From: CAIYZT01 sp031385445
GTDB taxonomy: Bacteria > Pseudomonadota > Alphaproteobacteria > Rhodobacterales > Rhodobacteraceae
Length of the DNA: 64,000 nucleotides
Direction of reading: 5' to 3'
NCBI GenBank assembly: GCA_031385445.1
Contig: JANNBM010000017.1
Location: forward strand, 1 to 64,000
A program made the translations under genes and the position numbers. Shown here piece by piece: positions 9,207 to 17,244 of the stretch (position 1 is its first letter; each line of letters opens with the position of its first letter). The notes under the pieces are model-generated. The model ran no database searches and was not told the origin of the DNA. It saw only the letters and a program-made list of their open reading frames with translations.

Positions 9207-9961
9207 TCCGGCGCGCCCTGATCCTTTTGCTCCAGTGATTTCAGCTTATAAGCGATCTGGCGCAGGATGCCGTGAAAAGTCTGCACCTCCGCGCGGGTCA
9301 GGTTCAGCCGCGACCACATGTTGCGCATATTTTCCCGCATCCCTTGCGCCTTTGTCGGCGGAAAGAAAAAGCCCGCCGCCTCCAGCCGGTCCTCGAAATG
9401 ATCGGCCAGCTTTTCCACCTCAAGACTGCCCGCAAATTCCGTGCGTGCCAGCCCCATCACTTCCGGCGGCACATCGCTCGTTTGCCGCTGCCATTCGTAG
9501 GCCATCAGAAGGGCGCATTGGCCCAGATTAAGGCTGGGGAAATCAGGGTTCACCGGAACTGTCACGATCGCATTGGCGTGGATTATATCCTCGTTCTCAA
9601 GGCCGGTCCGCTCCGGCCCGAACAGAACTGCCACCTTCTTGCCCTGCCGGACCAGCTCCCGCGTCAATTCCATCGCCCGCTCGGGCGTCATGATCGGCTT
9701 GACCATCTCGCGCCCCCGCGCGGTGGTCGCGAAAATATAGTCGCAATCGGCAATCGCCGCAGGCACGCTTGCGAACAGCCCGGCACTGTCCAGAACCTTG
9801 CCCGCACCGGACGCCATCGCGGCGGCACGGGGGTTGGGCCAGCCATCGCGCGGATCGACCACCCGCATCCGGTCCAGCCCAAAGTTCAGCATGGCGCGGG
9901 CGGCGGCGCCGATATTCTCGCCCATTTGGGGCCGGACAAACACGAAGGCTGGGGGGATCAT
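9203..9961 (-). CDS. trmJ: tRNA (cytidine/uridine-2'-O-)-methyltransferase TrmJ
   Basis: This is a 252-residue SPOUT-class RNA methyltransferase. It has FVRPQMGENIGAAARAMLNF at the start (the N-loop motif of TrmJ/TrmH proteins), FGPERTGLENEDI in the middle and PSLNLGQCALLMAYEW forming the knotted SAM site. This matches TrmJ, which methylates the 2'-O of tRNA position 32. The C-terminal helical extension matches family length. The ATG at 9961 starts the frame. The gene is coupled to the downstream acyltransferase and divergent from the TfoX_N gene. Confidence 0.9.
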   Translation of the reverse strand: MIPPAFVFVRPQMGENIGAAARAMLNFGLDRMRVVDPRDGWPNPRAAAMASGAGKVLDSAGLFASVPAAIADCDYIFATTARGREMVKPIMTPERAMELTRELVRQGKKVAVLFGPERTGLENEDIIHANAIVTVPVNPDFPSLNLGQCALLMAYEWQRQTSDVPPEVMGLARTEFAGSLEVEKLADHFEDRLEAAGFFFPPTKAQGMRENMRNMWSRLNLTRAEVQTFHGILRQIAYKLKSLEQKDQGAPE

Positions 9962-10028
9962 GGCGGGCCTTTGTAAAGGTCAAGCCGCCTGATACGCTAG
10001 GCCAAACAGGCTGACAAGGAGCAGGTTC

Positions 10029-10355
10029 ATGGCGGGCGATGATGGCACGGCGCAGCTGCTGCGCGACGAGCTGGGCGATTTGCCGTTCACCGAAAAACGG
10101 ATGTTCGGCGGTGTTTGTTTCATGCTGAACGGGCATATGAGCTGCGGCACAACAAAAGGCGGCGCAATTTTCCGGGTCGGCAAAGCGGGCGATCCGGCCG
10201 CTTTGGCCATCCCCGACGTGCGGCCGATGAATTTCACCGGCAAACTGATGGCCGGCTTCGTCGAATGCGGCCCGGACGTGCTGAGCGATGACACTGCACG
10301 CGAAAAACTGATCGCGCTGGCGCTGGAGTTCAACAAAACCTTGCCGCCGAAGTAG
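10029..10355 (+). CDS. TfoX N-terminal domain protein
   Basis: This 108-residue protein consists of a single TfoX_N domain, with the family phrase KRMFGGVCFMLNGHM near residue 22 and MNFTGKLMAGFVECGPD in the second half. Stand-alone TfoX_N proteins are common in alphaproteobacteria and lack the C-terminal domain of the competence regulator TfoX/Sxy. Their function is unproven, so a competence role should not be assumed. The ThiE-like gene follows on the same strand 54 bases later. Confidence 0.85.
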   Translation: MAGDDGTAQLLRDELGDLPFTEKRMFGGVCFMLNGHMSCGTTKGGAIFRVGKAGDPAALAIPDVRPMNFTGKLMAGFVECGPDVLSDDTAREKLIALALEFNKTLPPK

Positions 10356-10409
10356 CCAAAGCCGGGCCCATCGGATATGCAGCCCAAACGCAGACCAGAA
10401 GGACGCAAG

Positions 10410-11030
10410 ATGGCCGACGCCGACCGCCCCCAGATCACCCTGATCACCCCGCCCGCCTTTGATCTGGACGCGTTTCCGTCCCGCCTTGCCGCCGTTCTGG
10501 ACGCGGTTGACATCGCCTGCCTGCGCCTGACGCTCGCCAGCCGCGACGAGGATGTGATCCTGCGCGCCGCCGATGCCTGTCGCGTGGTCGCGCATCAGCG
10601 CGATGTGGCAATCGTGATCGAAAACCATGTCCTGATGGTGGAACGCCTGGGTCTGGACGGGGTGCACCTGACCGATGGCGCGCGCTCGGTCCGCGCGGTG
10701 CGCAAGGATCTGGGCAGCGATGCCATAGTCGGCGCCTATTGCGGCGTCACGCGGCACGAGGGGATGAACGCCGGCGAGGCGGGCGCCGACTACGCCGCCT
10801 TCGGCCCCATCGGCCACACCCAGCTGGGCAAGGGTGAGACGGTCGATTTCGAGCTGTTTGAATGGTGGAGCGAGGTCATCGAAGTGCCCTGCATCGCCGA
10901 AGGCGCGTTGACACAAGAGCTGATCGCGAAATTCGGGCCCGTCACCGATTTTTTTGGCATTGGCGAGGAAATCTGGGCCGCTGAGGACCCGGTTGCGGCG
11001 CTGAAATCCCTGATCGCACCAATCCTGTAA
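10410..11030 (+). CDS. ThiE/TenI-like thiamine phosphate synthase family protein
   Basis: This is a 206-residue TIM-barrel protein related to thiamine phosphate synthase. The strand containing VIENHVLMVERLGLDGVHL (near 70-90) and the segment ADYAAFGPIG (near 130) match the ThiE phosphate-binding architecture, but the usual ThiE loop GPVFATPTK is not present. It may therefore act on a related substrate. No other thiamine genes are nearby. The ATG at 10410 is used because AAGGA lies seven bases upstream; an earlier ATG at 10377 lacks this. Confidence 0.8.
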   Translation: MADADRPQITLITPPAFDLDAFPSRLAAVLDAVDIACLRLTLASRDEDVILRAADACRVVAHQRDVAIVIENHVLMVERLGLDGVHLTDGARSVRAVRKDLGSDAIVGAYCGVTRHEGMNAGEAGADYAAFGPIGHTQLGKGETVDFELFEWWSEVIEVPCIAEGALTQELIAKFGPVTDFFGIGEEIWAAEDPVAALKSLIAPIL

Positions 11031-11072
11031 GGGGGGCAAAAGGGGCGCCGCCCCCTCGCGCAAGGCGCTGTT

Positions 11073-11102
11073 CCCTGGGATATTTTTCGCCATATTGAAG
11101 GG
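11073..11102 (+). repeat. Recurrent intergenic element, copy A
   Basis: The phrase GGGATATTTTTCGCC is followed by ATATTGAAGGG. The same arrangement, GG(A/C)ATATTT, five to seven bases, then A(T/G)ATTGAAGG or a close variant, occurs at 11122-11155, 15001-15046 and 18254-18286. Copies A and B face each other, and TATTGAAGG (11093-11101) pairs with CCTTCAATA (11122-11130) across a 20-base loop. They sit between convergent genes (ThiE-like and olsA), so together they may act as a two-way transcription terminator. Confidence 0.55.
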
Positions 11103-11121
11103 CAAACCCCCGCGTTGTGCG

Positions 11122-11155
11122 CCTTCAATAGGGTTCAAATATGCCCCGCCGGAGG
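11122..11155 (-). repeat. Recurrent intergenic element, copy B (inverted relative to A)
   Basis: Read on the minus strand this is GGCGGGGCATATTTGAACCC followed by TATTGAAGG, the inverted partner of copy A. It lies only seven bases past the olsA stop. The nine-base arm shared with copy A can form a stem in transcripts from either side. Confidence 0.55.
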
Positions 11156-11161
11156 TCCTGT

Positions 11162-11992
11162 TCAACCAAGGGGTGTCCCGCCAAAAGGATGCACGCTGCG
11201 GATCACAGCCTCGCATGCCAGCGCCAGCGCCTTGCGGTCCCTGAAGGAATCAACCGCCATTTCGGGATGAAAAATCACCTCGACCCAGCCCTGTTTGCCA
11301 GCAGCCAATGTCATCACCAGATGCGGGGCGAAATCCATATCCCCCCACCAGCCATAAAACCGCGGATCCTGGCCCTTGGGCGCGTGATAGATCACGGTGA
11401 CGGGCTGAATATGCAGGATCTGGTCCAGACCATGCGTATAAAACGCCTCGAACAGGGTCGATTTGAACGGCAGCACGCGCGTGGCATCGGTCGAGGTGCC
11501 CTCGGGAAAGAACAAAAGCCGGTGCCCCATCCGCAGGCGCGCTTCAAATATTTCCTGCTGGCGTTTGGCCTGGCTGCCCTTGCGGGCGATAAACACCGTG
11601 CCCGTTGCCCGCGCCAGCCAGCCGATCACCGGCCAGCGCGCCACTTCGGATTTCGACACGAAATACACCCGCTGCGCGGCGTTCAGCGCAAAGATGTCGA
11701 GCCACGAGGAATGATTGGCCACCACCGCGCCCCGGTGCGTCATCGGCGTGCCTCGCACCACCAGCCGCAGCCCCAGGATGACAAAGGCCGCCCGGCACAC
11801 CGCTTGCGTGATGAAGGGCGTCACAGGGCGGGCGGGGGCAAAGAGCGGGGCCTCGATCAGGCGCAGCAGCAGCAGGATCAGCAACCCGCCATAGGTAAGC
11901 ACGCCCAGAACCAGCCCGCGAATGCCCGCCCGCGCCCAGCCGCCCAACCCCATCGGCGGGTGCGGCGCATCGGCCTGGCGCCAGTCGCTCAT
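11162..11992 (-). CDS. olsA: Lyso-ornithine lipid acyltransferase (OlsA/PlsC family)
   Basis: This 276-residue membrane-associated acyltransferase carries the PlsC motifs NHSSWLD (the HX4D catalytic motif, near residue 93) and FFPEGTSTD (near 176). An N-terminal hydrophobic segment (ILGVLTYGGLLILLLLRLI) anchors it to the membrane. PlsC homologues acylate lysophosphatidic acid; OlsA acylates lyso-ornithine lipid. Here the gene directly follows and overlaps olsB (ATGA at 11989-11992), which makes OlsA the better call. A dual PlsC/OlsA role, known in Rhodobacter, is possible. Confidence 0.85.
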   Translation of the reverse strand: MSDWRQADAPHPPMGLGGWARAGIRGLVLGVLTYGGLLILLLLRLIEAPLFAPARPVTPFITQAVCRAAFVILGLRLVVRGTPMTHRGAVVANHSSWLDIFALNAAQRVYFVSKSEVARWPVIGWLARATGTVFIARKGSQAKRQQEIFEARLRMGHRLLFFPEGTSTDATRVLPFKSTLFEAFYTHGLDQILHIQPVTVIYHAPKGQDPRFYGWWGDMDFAPHLVMTLAAGKQGWVEVIFHPEMAVDSFRDRKALALACEAVIRSVHPFGGTPLG

Positions 11993-12768
11993 GCGTCGCG
12001 GCCATGGCGGCGCAGGTAAAACTCCCGGTGCCGGACGCTCATCCTTTCGGTGTCCATCACAAGGCAGACATCAATGGTGTTAAAGGTCCGGTCGATAAAG
12101 GCCCCATCGCCCACAAATCCGCCGAGCCGCAGATAGGCCCGGATCAGCGCAGGCACCTGCTGCAAGGCGCGGGCGCGGTTCAGCGCCTCGGGCGGCAACA
12201 GCGCCATGTCCTGCCGCATCGGCCCCCTGGCCTGCACCCGCAGCGGCGCTGGCGCGAGGTGATTGTGATGCAAAAAGGACAGCGCTTCGGCCACAGGAGC
12301 CGGATCGGTGCCGTGAAACGAGGCCGCGCCGAACATCACCTCGATTCCGCGTTCCAGCACGAAATCGGCCAGCCCGTTCCACAAAAGCAGCATCGCCGCC
12401 CCGCCCCGATAATCTGGATGCACGCAGGACCGCCCCAGCTCCACCAGATTGCGGCCCGATGATTTTAGCAGGCCCAGATCAAACTCGTCTTCAGAATAAA
12501 ACCGCCCCGCCCGCGCCATCCGCTCGGAAGTCAGCAGCCGGTACACCCCGACCACATGGTCCTGCCCGGCCCGGTTTTCGTCGATCAGCAGCAAATGCTC
12601 GAACGCCTCATCAAACGCGTCCCGCTCCAGCCTTGCCTCATGGTCCACCATTTGGCCCTGCGCGCCCAGCTCTTCGACAAAAACCTGATAGCGCAGGCGC
12701 TGTGCCGCCGCCAAATCCTGTTCATCACGCGCCAGACGCAAGGATAGACCGCTCTGTTCGGTGATCAT
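11989..12768 (-). CDS. olsB: L-ornithine N(alpha)-acyltransferase OlsB
   Basis: OlsB transfers a 3-hydroxyacyl group from ACP to ornithine, the first step of the membrane lipid ornithine lipid. The 259-residue protein belongs to the GNAT-like autoinducer/OlsB fold: LRYQVFVEELGAQ near the start, NLVELGRSCVHPDYRGG in the middle and EVMFGAASFHGTDP later are hallmark stretches. The ATG at 12768 is chosen by homology; it has only a weak ribosome site, with AAGGAG 17 bases upstream. Pairing with olsA supports the assignment. Confidence 0.88.
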   Translation of the reverse strand: MITEQSGLSLRLARDEQDLAAAQRLRYQVFVEELGAQGQMVDHEARLERDAFDEAFEHLLLIDENRAGQDHVVGVYRLLTSERMARAGRFYSEDEFDLGLLKSSGRNLVELGRSCVHPDYRGGAAMLLLWNGLADFVLERGIEVMFGAASFHGTDPAPVAEALSFLHHNHLAPAPLRVQARGPMRQDMALLPPEALNRARALQQVPALIRAYLRLGGFVGDGAFIDRTFNTIDVCLVMDTERMSVRHREFYLRRHGRDA

Positions 12769-12936
12769 CTGGGACAAGTCCCCGGCTCCTTTTCGCTGCC
12801 CAAACACCGGGCCTGCACAGGTCTTAGGCATGGGCGCGGCGTTTTGCAATGATGGGTGGGGGCGGGGTCGCGGCAGAGCAATCAAAGGTTGCATGTCATG
12901 CTGAAATTCGCCCTAATGATGCATGATCCCGATAGG

Positions 12937-13104
12937 CTAAGTCATGAAAACCGGGATCAGAACCACATGAGCCAGATTGATCACCACCTTGCCGCCATGT
13001 TCGAAATTCACTGTCACCCGCGCCCCGATGGAGGATTGCACTTGCCCCAGTCCCCAATCGGTCCGGTCCGGGTGGCGCACCAGCATGCCCGGCTCCCACC
13101 GCAT
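12937..13104 (-). CDS. DUF3553 small protein
   Basis: This is a 55-residue protein with the DUF3553 pattern: PGMLVRHPDRTDWGLGQVQS followed by VTVNFEHGGKVVIN, a compact SH3-like beta barrel. The ATG at 13104 has AGGA seven bases upstream; a GTG eight codons earlier (13128) is an alternative. The function is unknown; similar tails occur on DNA repair proteins. It is divergent from chpT, with only 39 bases between the starts. Confidence 0.75.
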   Translation of the reverse strand: MRWEPGMLVRHPDRTDWGLGQVQSSIGARVTVNFEHGGKVVINLAHVVLIPVFMT

Positions 13105-13143
13105 CCAGTTTTCCTGTCCGTTTTGCACCCAAAGGATCCCTTC

Positions 13144-13737
13144 ATGACCGACACACCCGACCTGACCGCGCTGATCGGGTCACGCATCTGCCATGATCTT
13201 ATCAGCCCCATCGGGGCCATCGGCAATGGGGTGGAGTTGATGTTGATGGACGGCGCGCAAAGCAGCCCCGAACTGGCGCTGATTGCCGACAGCGTGGCCA
13301 ATGCCAATGCCAAAATCCGGTTCTTCCGGCTGGCCTTTGGCGCGGCCACCGGCGAAAGCGCAAGCTCGGCAGCCGAGGTTCAGCAGGTGCTGCGGGACAT
13401 CACGACCGGCTCTCGGTTGCGCATTCAGCTGGACGCGGCGGGCAAACTGCCGCGCGCGTCGGTCAAACTGGCGCTTTTGTTGATGATGTGCCTCGAAACC
13501 GCCATGCCCTACGGCGGCACGATTGCGATTGTTCAGGGCGACGACCGCTGGACCATCACCGGCAGCTCTGAGCGGCTGAAGATTGATCCGGATCTGTGGG
13601 GCCATCTGAACGGCGGTCCTCTGCCAAACCTTGGGCCAGCGCAGGTGCAATTCGCACTCGTCAGCGAAGAGCTGATCCGCCAGCACCGCCGCCTGACCAC
13701 CGCCTTCACCAAAACCGACGTGACTTTTGCGTTTTAG
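13144..13737 (+). CDS. chpT: Histidine phosphotransferase ChpT
   Basis: ChpT relays phosphate from the hybrid kinase CckA to the cell-cycle regulator CtrA and to CpdR. The 197-residue protein has the phospho-accepting histidine in SRICHDLISPIGAIGNGVEL (His17), followed by a helical hairpin and a degenerate kinase-like ATPase domain, matching family length (about 200-220). In Rhodobacteraceae this relay controls motility, gene-transfer agents and quorum-related traits. The ATG at 13144 gives the conserved N-terminus. It converges on proA with only six bases between stops. Confidence 0.9.
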   Translation: MTDTPDLTALIGSRICHDLISPIGAIGNGVELMLMDGAQSSPELALIADSVANANAKIRFFRLAFGAATGESASSAAEVQQVLRDITTGSRLRIQLDAAGKLPRASVKLALLLMMCLETAMPYGGTIAIVQGDDRWTITGSSERLKIDPDLWGHLNGGPLPNLGPAQVQFALVSEELIRQHRRLTTAFTKTDVTFAF

Positions 13738-13743
13738 GGCGGC

Positions 13744-15000
13744 TTAACGCACCGTCCCGTCGCCGGTCACCAGATACTTGAAACTGCACAACTGCTCGGC
13801 CCCGACCGGCCCGCGCGCGTGCAGCTTGCCCGTGGCAATGCCAATCTCGCCGCCCATGCCAAACTCGCCGCCATCGGCAAACTGGGTGGAAGCGTTGCGC
13901 ATCAGGATCGCCGAATCCAGCCGCTCGAAAAACCGCGCCGCAGTGGCGTCATTTTCGGTGAGGATCGCCTCGGTATGGCCGGAGCCGTAGGTTTTTATAT
14001 GGGCAATTGCCTCGTCCACGCCGTCAACCAGCCGCGCCGCGATGATCATATCCATGAATTCGCGGCCAAAATCATCCGGGGCAGCTTTCACAGTGCCGGG
14101 GATCTTCAAAAGCGCGCCCTCACAGCGCACTTCGACCCCGGCGGCCAGCAAGTCCTCGATCAGAACCGCGCCATGTTTGGTGTAAAACGGCCAGTCGATC
14201 AGCAGGCACTCCGCCGCGCCGCAGATCCCCGTGCGCCGGGTTTTGGCGTTCAATACCACCCGGCGGGCCTTGTCCAGATCGGCGTCCCTGTCGGCATAAA
14301 CGTGGCAAATCCCCTCCAGATGCGCGAAGATCGGCACGCGCGCCTCAGATTGCACCAGCCCGACCAGCCCCTTGCCACCGCGCGGCACGATCACGTCGAT
14401 AAACGCCGTCGCCTTCAGCATCTCGCTGACCATCTCGCGCGCCCGCGTCGGGATCAACTGGATCGCGGCCTGCGGCAGATTGGCCTCGCGCAGGCCCTGC
14501 ACCATGCAGCCGTGGATCGCCCCTGACGTGTGAAAACTCTCCGATCCGCCGCGCAGGATCACCGCGTTGCCCGATTTCAGGCACAGGGCCCCGGCATCCG
14601 CCGTCACGTTCGGGCGGCTTTCATAAATCACGCCCACCACCCCCAAAGGCGTCGCAACCCGCTGAATATGCAGACCATTCGGGCGGTCCCATTCGGCCAT
14701 AACCCGCCCCACCGGATCGCGCTGCTCGGCCACGGCGCGCAGAGCGTCGACGATGCCGCGCAGCCGGTCTTCGTTCAGCATCAAGCGGTCCATCATCGCC
14801 GCGCTCAGCCCCTTTTGCGCGCCATAGTCCATATCCAGGATATTGGCGTCCAAAATCTGCTGCCGCCGCGCCCATACCGCATAGGCCGCCGAAATCAGCG
14901 CCGCCGATTTGCGCTCGCACGAGGCATAGGCCAGCTCGCCCGCCGCCGCCCGCGCCAAAGCGCCCATCTGCCCCATCATCAGCGCAAAGTCTTCCGACAT
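13744..15000 (-). CDS. proA: Gamma-glutamyl phosphate reductase
   Basis: ProA reduces glutamyl-5-phosphate to glutamate semialdehyde in proline synthesis. The 418-residue aldehyde-dehydrogenase-fold protein shows GVVGVIYESRPNVTADAGAL (near 118-137), VIVPRGGKGLV, and the catalytic cysteine segment KTRRTGICGAAECLL (near 255). Length matches the family. It lies downstream of proB on the same strand across a 52-base gap holding a strong hairpin and repeat copy C, whose end reaches the start codon. Confidence 0.96.
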   Translation of the reverse strand: MSEDFALMMGQMGALARAAAGELAYASCERKSAALISAAYAVWARRQQILDANILDMDYGAQKGLSAAMMDRLMLNEDRLRGIVDALRAVAEQRDPVGRVMAEWDRPNGLHIQRVATPLGVVGVIYESRPNVTADAGALCLKSGNAVILRGGSESFHTSGAIHGCMVQGLREANLPQAAIQLIPTRAREMVSEMLKATAFIDVIVPRGGKGLVGLVQSEARVPIFAHLEGICHVYADRDADLDKARRVVLNAKTRRTGICGAAECLLIDWPFYTKHGAVLIEDLLAAGVEVRCEGALLKIPGTVKAAPDDFGREFMDMIIAARLVDGVDEAIAHIKTYGSGHTEAILTENDATAARFFERLDSAILMRNASTQFADGGEFGMGGEIGIATGKLHARGPVGAEQLCSFKYLVTGDGTVR

Positions 15001-15046
15001 TCATCTGTCCCTAAATATCCCGGGGTCCGGGGCGGAGCCCCGGGAT
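15001..15046 (-). repeat. Recurrent intergenic element, copy C, with GC hairpin
   Basis: On the minus strand this reads as a hairpin with nine-base arms, ATCCCGGGG (15017-15025 on the plus strand) and CCCCGGGAT (15038-15046), with a 12-base loop. It runs into CCCGGGATATTTAGGGACAG and then the proA start. The right part matches the ATATTT core of copies A, B and D. Located between proB and proA, it could lower read-through or shape proA translation. Confidence 0.5.
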
Positions 15047-15052
15047 GTCCCG

Positions 15053-16180
15053 CTAAACCACCATATCATCCCGATGCACCAACGCCGCGCGGCCCTGATA
15101 CCCCAGGATCGCCTCAATCTCACCCGAGCGGTGCCCGGCAATCGCGCGCGCCTCAGCGGCGGTATAGCGCACCAGGCCCTTGCCCAAAACCGCCCCCGCC
15201 GCATCGACAATTGCAACCGGATCGCCGCGCCCAAAGCTGCCCGTTACCGCCGTCACCCCTGCCGGCAGCAGCGATTTACCTGCCAACAGCGCTTTGGCAG
15301 CGCCCGCGTCCAGCATCACCTCACCGCGCGGTTTCATCGCGTTGATCCAGCGTTTGCGCGCCTGCTGCGGATCGCCGTGCGCCGTGAACCACGTCCGCGC
15401 CGCGCCATCTGCAAGCGCCTGAAGCGGGCGCAAAACCGACCCCTCCATGATCGCCATCGCGCAGCCGCCCGCAACCGCGATCTTCGCCGCCATCAGCTTG
15501 GTCTTCATCCCGCCCTTCGACAGCCCCGAAATCGCATCGCCGGCCATTGCCTCAATCTGCGGCGTGATCTTTTCGACCAGATCAAAGCGCACCGCGCCCG
15601 CGTCCTGCTTTGGATTGGCCGAATAAAACCCATCGACATCGGACAAAAGGATCAGTTGATCCGCGCCGCAGGTCACCGCGATCTGCGCCGCCAGCCGGTC
15701 ATTGTCGCCATAACGGATCTCGTCCGTCGCCACCGTGTCATTTTCATTCACGATTGGCACCACGCCAAGGCCCAGCAGCGTTTCCATGGTCGCCCGGCTG
15801 TTCAGATACCGCCGCCGGTCCTCGGTATCTTCCAGCGTCACCAAAATCTGCCCCGTGGTGATGCCGTGCGGTGCCAGCACCTCCTCATAAGCGCGGGCAA
15901 GCCGGATCTGCCCCACCGCCGCCGCCGCCTGAGATTGCTCCAGCGTCAGCGCGCCGTCGCCCAGCCCCAGCACCTTGCGCCCCAGCGCGATTGACCCCGA
16001 CGAGACCAGCACCACATCCGCGCCCCGCGCCTTGGCCGCCGCCACATCAAGCGCCAGCCCCGCCAGCCAATCGCGTTTCAGCCCGCTCACCCGGTCCACC
16101 AAAAGCGCCGAGCCGATCTTGATCACCAACCGCTTCGCGCGGCGGATGTCGGGGGCTTTGGTTGCGCTTAAGGCTGCCAT
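15053..16180 (-). CDS. proB: Glutamate 5-kinase
   Basis: ProB phosphorylates glutamate, the regulated first step of proline synthesis. The 375-residue protein has an N-terminal amino-acid-kinase domain (RLVIKIGSALLVD near residue 17; VVLVSSGSIALG; VPIVNENDTVATDEIRYGDN near 150; SGLSKGGMKTK near 222). A C-terminal PUA domain spans about residues 280-370. The start overlaps the end of obgE by 13 bases, so translation is probably linked. Order obgE-proB-proA is common in alphaproteobacteria. Confidence 0.96.
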   Translation of the reverse strand: MAALSATKAPDIRRAKRLVIKIGSALLVDRVSGLKRDWLAGLALDVAAAKARGADVVLVSSGSIALGRKVLGLGDGALTLEQSQAAAAVGQIRLARAYEEVLAPHGITTGQILVTLEDTEDRRRYLNSRATMETLLGLGVVPIVNENDTVATDEIRYGDNDRLAAQIAVTCGADQLILLSDVDGFYSANPKQDAGAVRFDLVEKITPQIEAMAGDAISGLSKGGMKTKLMAAKIAVAGGCAMAIMEGSVLRPLQALADGAARTWFTAHGDPQQARKRWINAMKPRGEVMLDAGAAKALLAGKSLLPAGVTAVTGSFGRGDPVAIVDAAGAVLGKGLVRYTAAEARAIAGHRSGEIEAILGYQGRAALVHRDDMVV

Positions 16181-17190
16181 GGGCCAGCCTCCACTTCCGG
16201 AGCCTCGCCCAGAATCGCCGCGTAAATCGCCCGCAAAGCCTCGGTCAGGCCCTTGCCCGAAACGCCAGAGATCACCAGAACCGGCCCGCCGCTGGCCTTT
16301 TCCAAAGCGCGGCGCCGATCAGAGGTTTGCTTGGCATCCATCGCGTCGGTTTTGTTCAGCGCCACAATCCGCGCCTTATCGCCCAAAACGTCGGAGTACG
16401 CCTCCAACTCGGTCACGATGGTCTTGTAATCTTTGGTGATCGTGCTGGACGTGCCATCGACCAGATGCAGCAGCACCTTGCACCGTTCCACATGGGCGAG
16501 GAACTGAATGCCAAGGCCCCGGCCCTCGGATGCACCTTCAATCAGGCCCGGAATATCGGCCATCACAAACTCTTTGCCGTCGATCCCGACAACGCCAAGG
16601 TTCGGCACCAGCGTGGTAAAGGGGTAATCGGCGATCTTGGGCCGCGCGTTCGAAACGGCGGCCAGAAACGTCGATTTTCCGGCGTTCGGCAGTCCGACAA
16701 GCCCTGCATCCGCAATCAGCTTCAGCCGCAGCCAGATCGTCCGCTCGATGCCTTCCTGTCCCGGATTGGCCCGCGCGGGGGCGCGGTTGGTTGACGATTT
16801 GAACTGCAAGTTGCCCCAGCCGCCATTGCCGCCGCGCGCAAGCAGCACCCGGTCGCCCGCATTGACCAGATCGCAGATCACCGTTTCTTCGTCTTCATCC
16901 AGCACTTCTGTACCCAAGGGCACCTTCATGATGATATCGTCGCCAGTCTTGCCCGTGCGCTGGCTGCCCATGCCGGGTTGGCCCGATTTGGCAAAGAAAT
17001 GCTGCTGATAGCGGTAGTCGATCAGCGTGTTCAGCCCCTCGACCGCAACAGCCCAGACGTTACCGCCATTGCCGCCGTCCCCGCCGTCCGGCCCGCCGAA
17101 TTCGACGAATTTCTCGCGCCGGAACGAGACGCACCCCCCCCCCCCGCCGCCCGAGCGGATGTAGACTTTGGCAAGGTCGAGGAATTTCAT
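16168..17190 (-). CDS. obgE: GTPase ObgE/CgtA
   Basis: ObgE is an essential ribosome-associated GTPase. The 340-residue protein starts with the glycine-rich Obg domain (VYIRSGGGGGGCVSFRREKF and following, residues 9-155). The G domain follows: P-loop GLPNAGKST near 167, DIPGLIEGA (G3) near 213, NKTDAMD (G4) and a SGVSGKG-type G5. It lacks the variable C-terminal TGS-like extension of some homologues. It sits downstream of rplU-rpmA, separated by two GNAT genes. Confidence 0.96.
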   Translation of the reverse strand: MKFLDLAKVYIRSGGGGGGCVSFRREKFVEFGGPDGGDGGNGGNVWAVAVEGLNTLIDYRYQQHFFAKSGQPGMGSQRTGKTGDDIIMKVPLGTEVLDEDEETVICDLVNAGDRVLLARGGNGGWGNLQFKSSTNRAPARANPGQEGIERTIWLRLKLIADAGLVGLPNAGKSTFLAAVSNARPKIADYPFTTLVPNLGVVGIDGKEFVMADIPGLIEGASEGRGLGIQFLAHVERCKVLLHLVDGTSSTITKDYKTIVTELEAYSDVLGDKARIVALNKTDAMDAKQTSDRRRALEKASGGPVLVISGVSGKGLTEALRAIYAAILGEAPEVEAGPWQP

Positions 17191-17244
17191 GGGATCAGGC
17201 CTTAAGGTTGGATTTGGCGGCGATACAGCAAAGGGGCGGCGGGC

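Noticed and set aside
10029..10355. TfoX_N protein as a competence regulator
   Set aside because: Lacks the C-terminal TfoX domain and no competence genes are nearby; single-domain forms are of unknown function.
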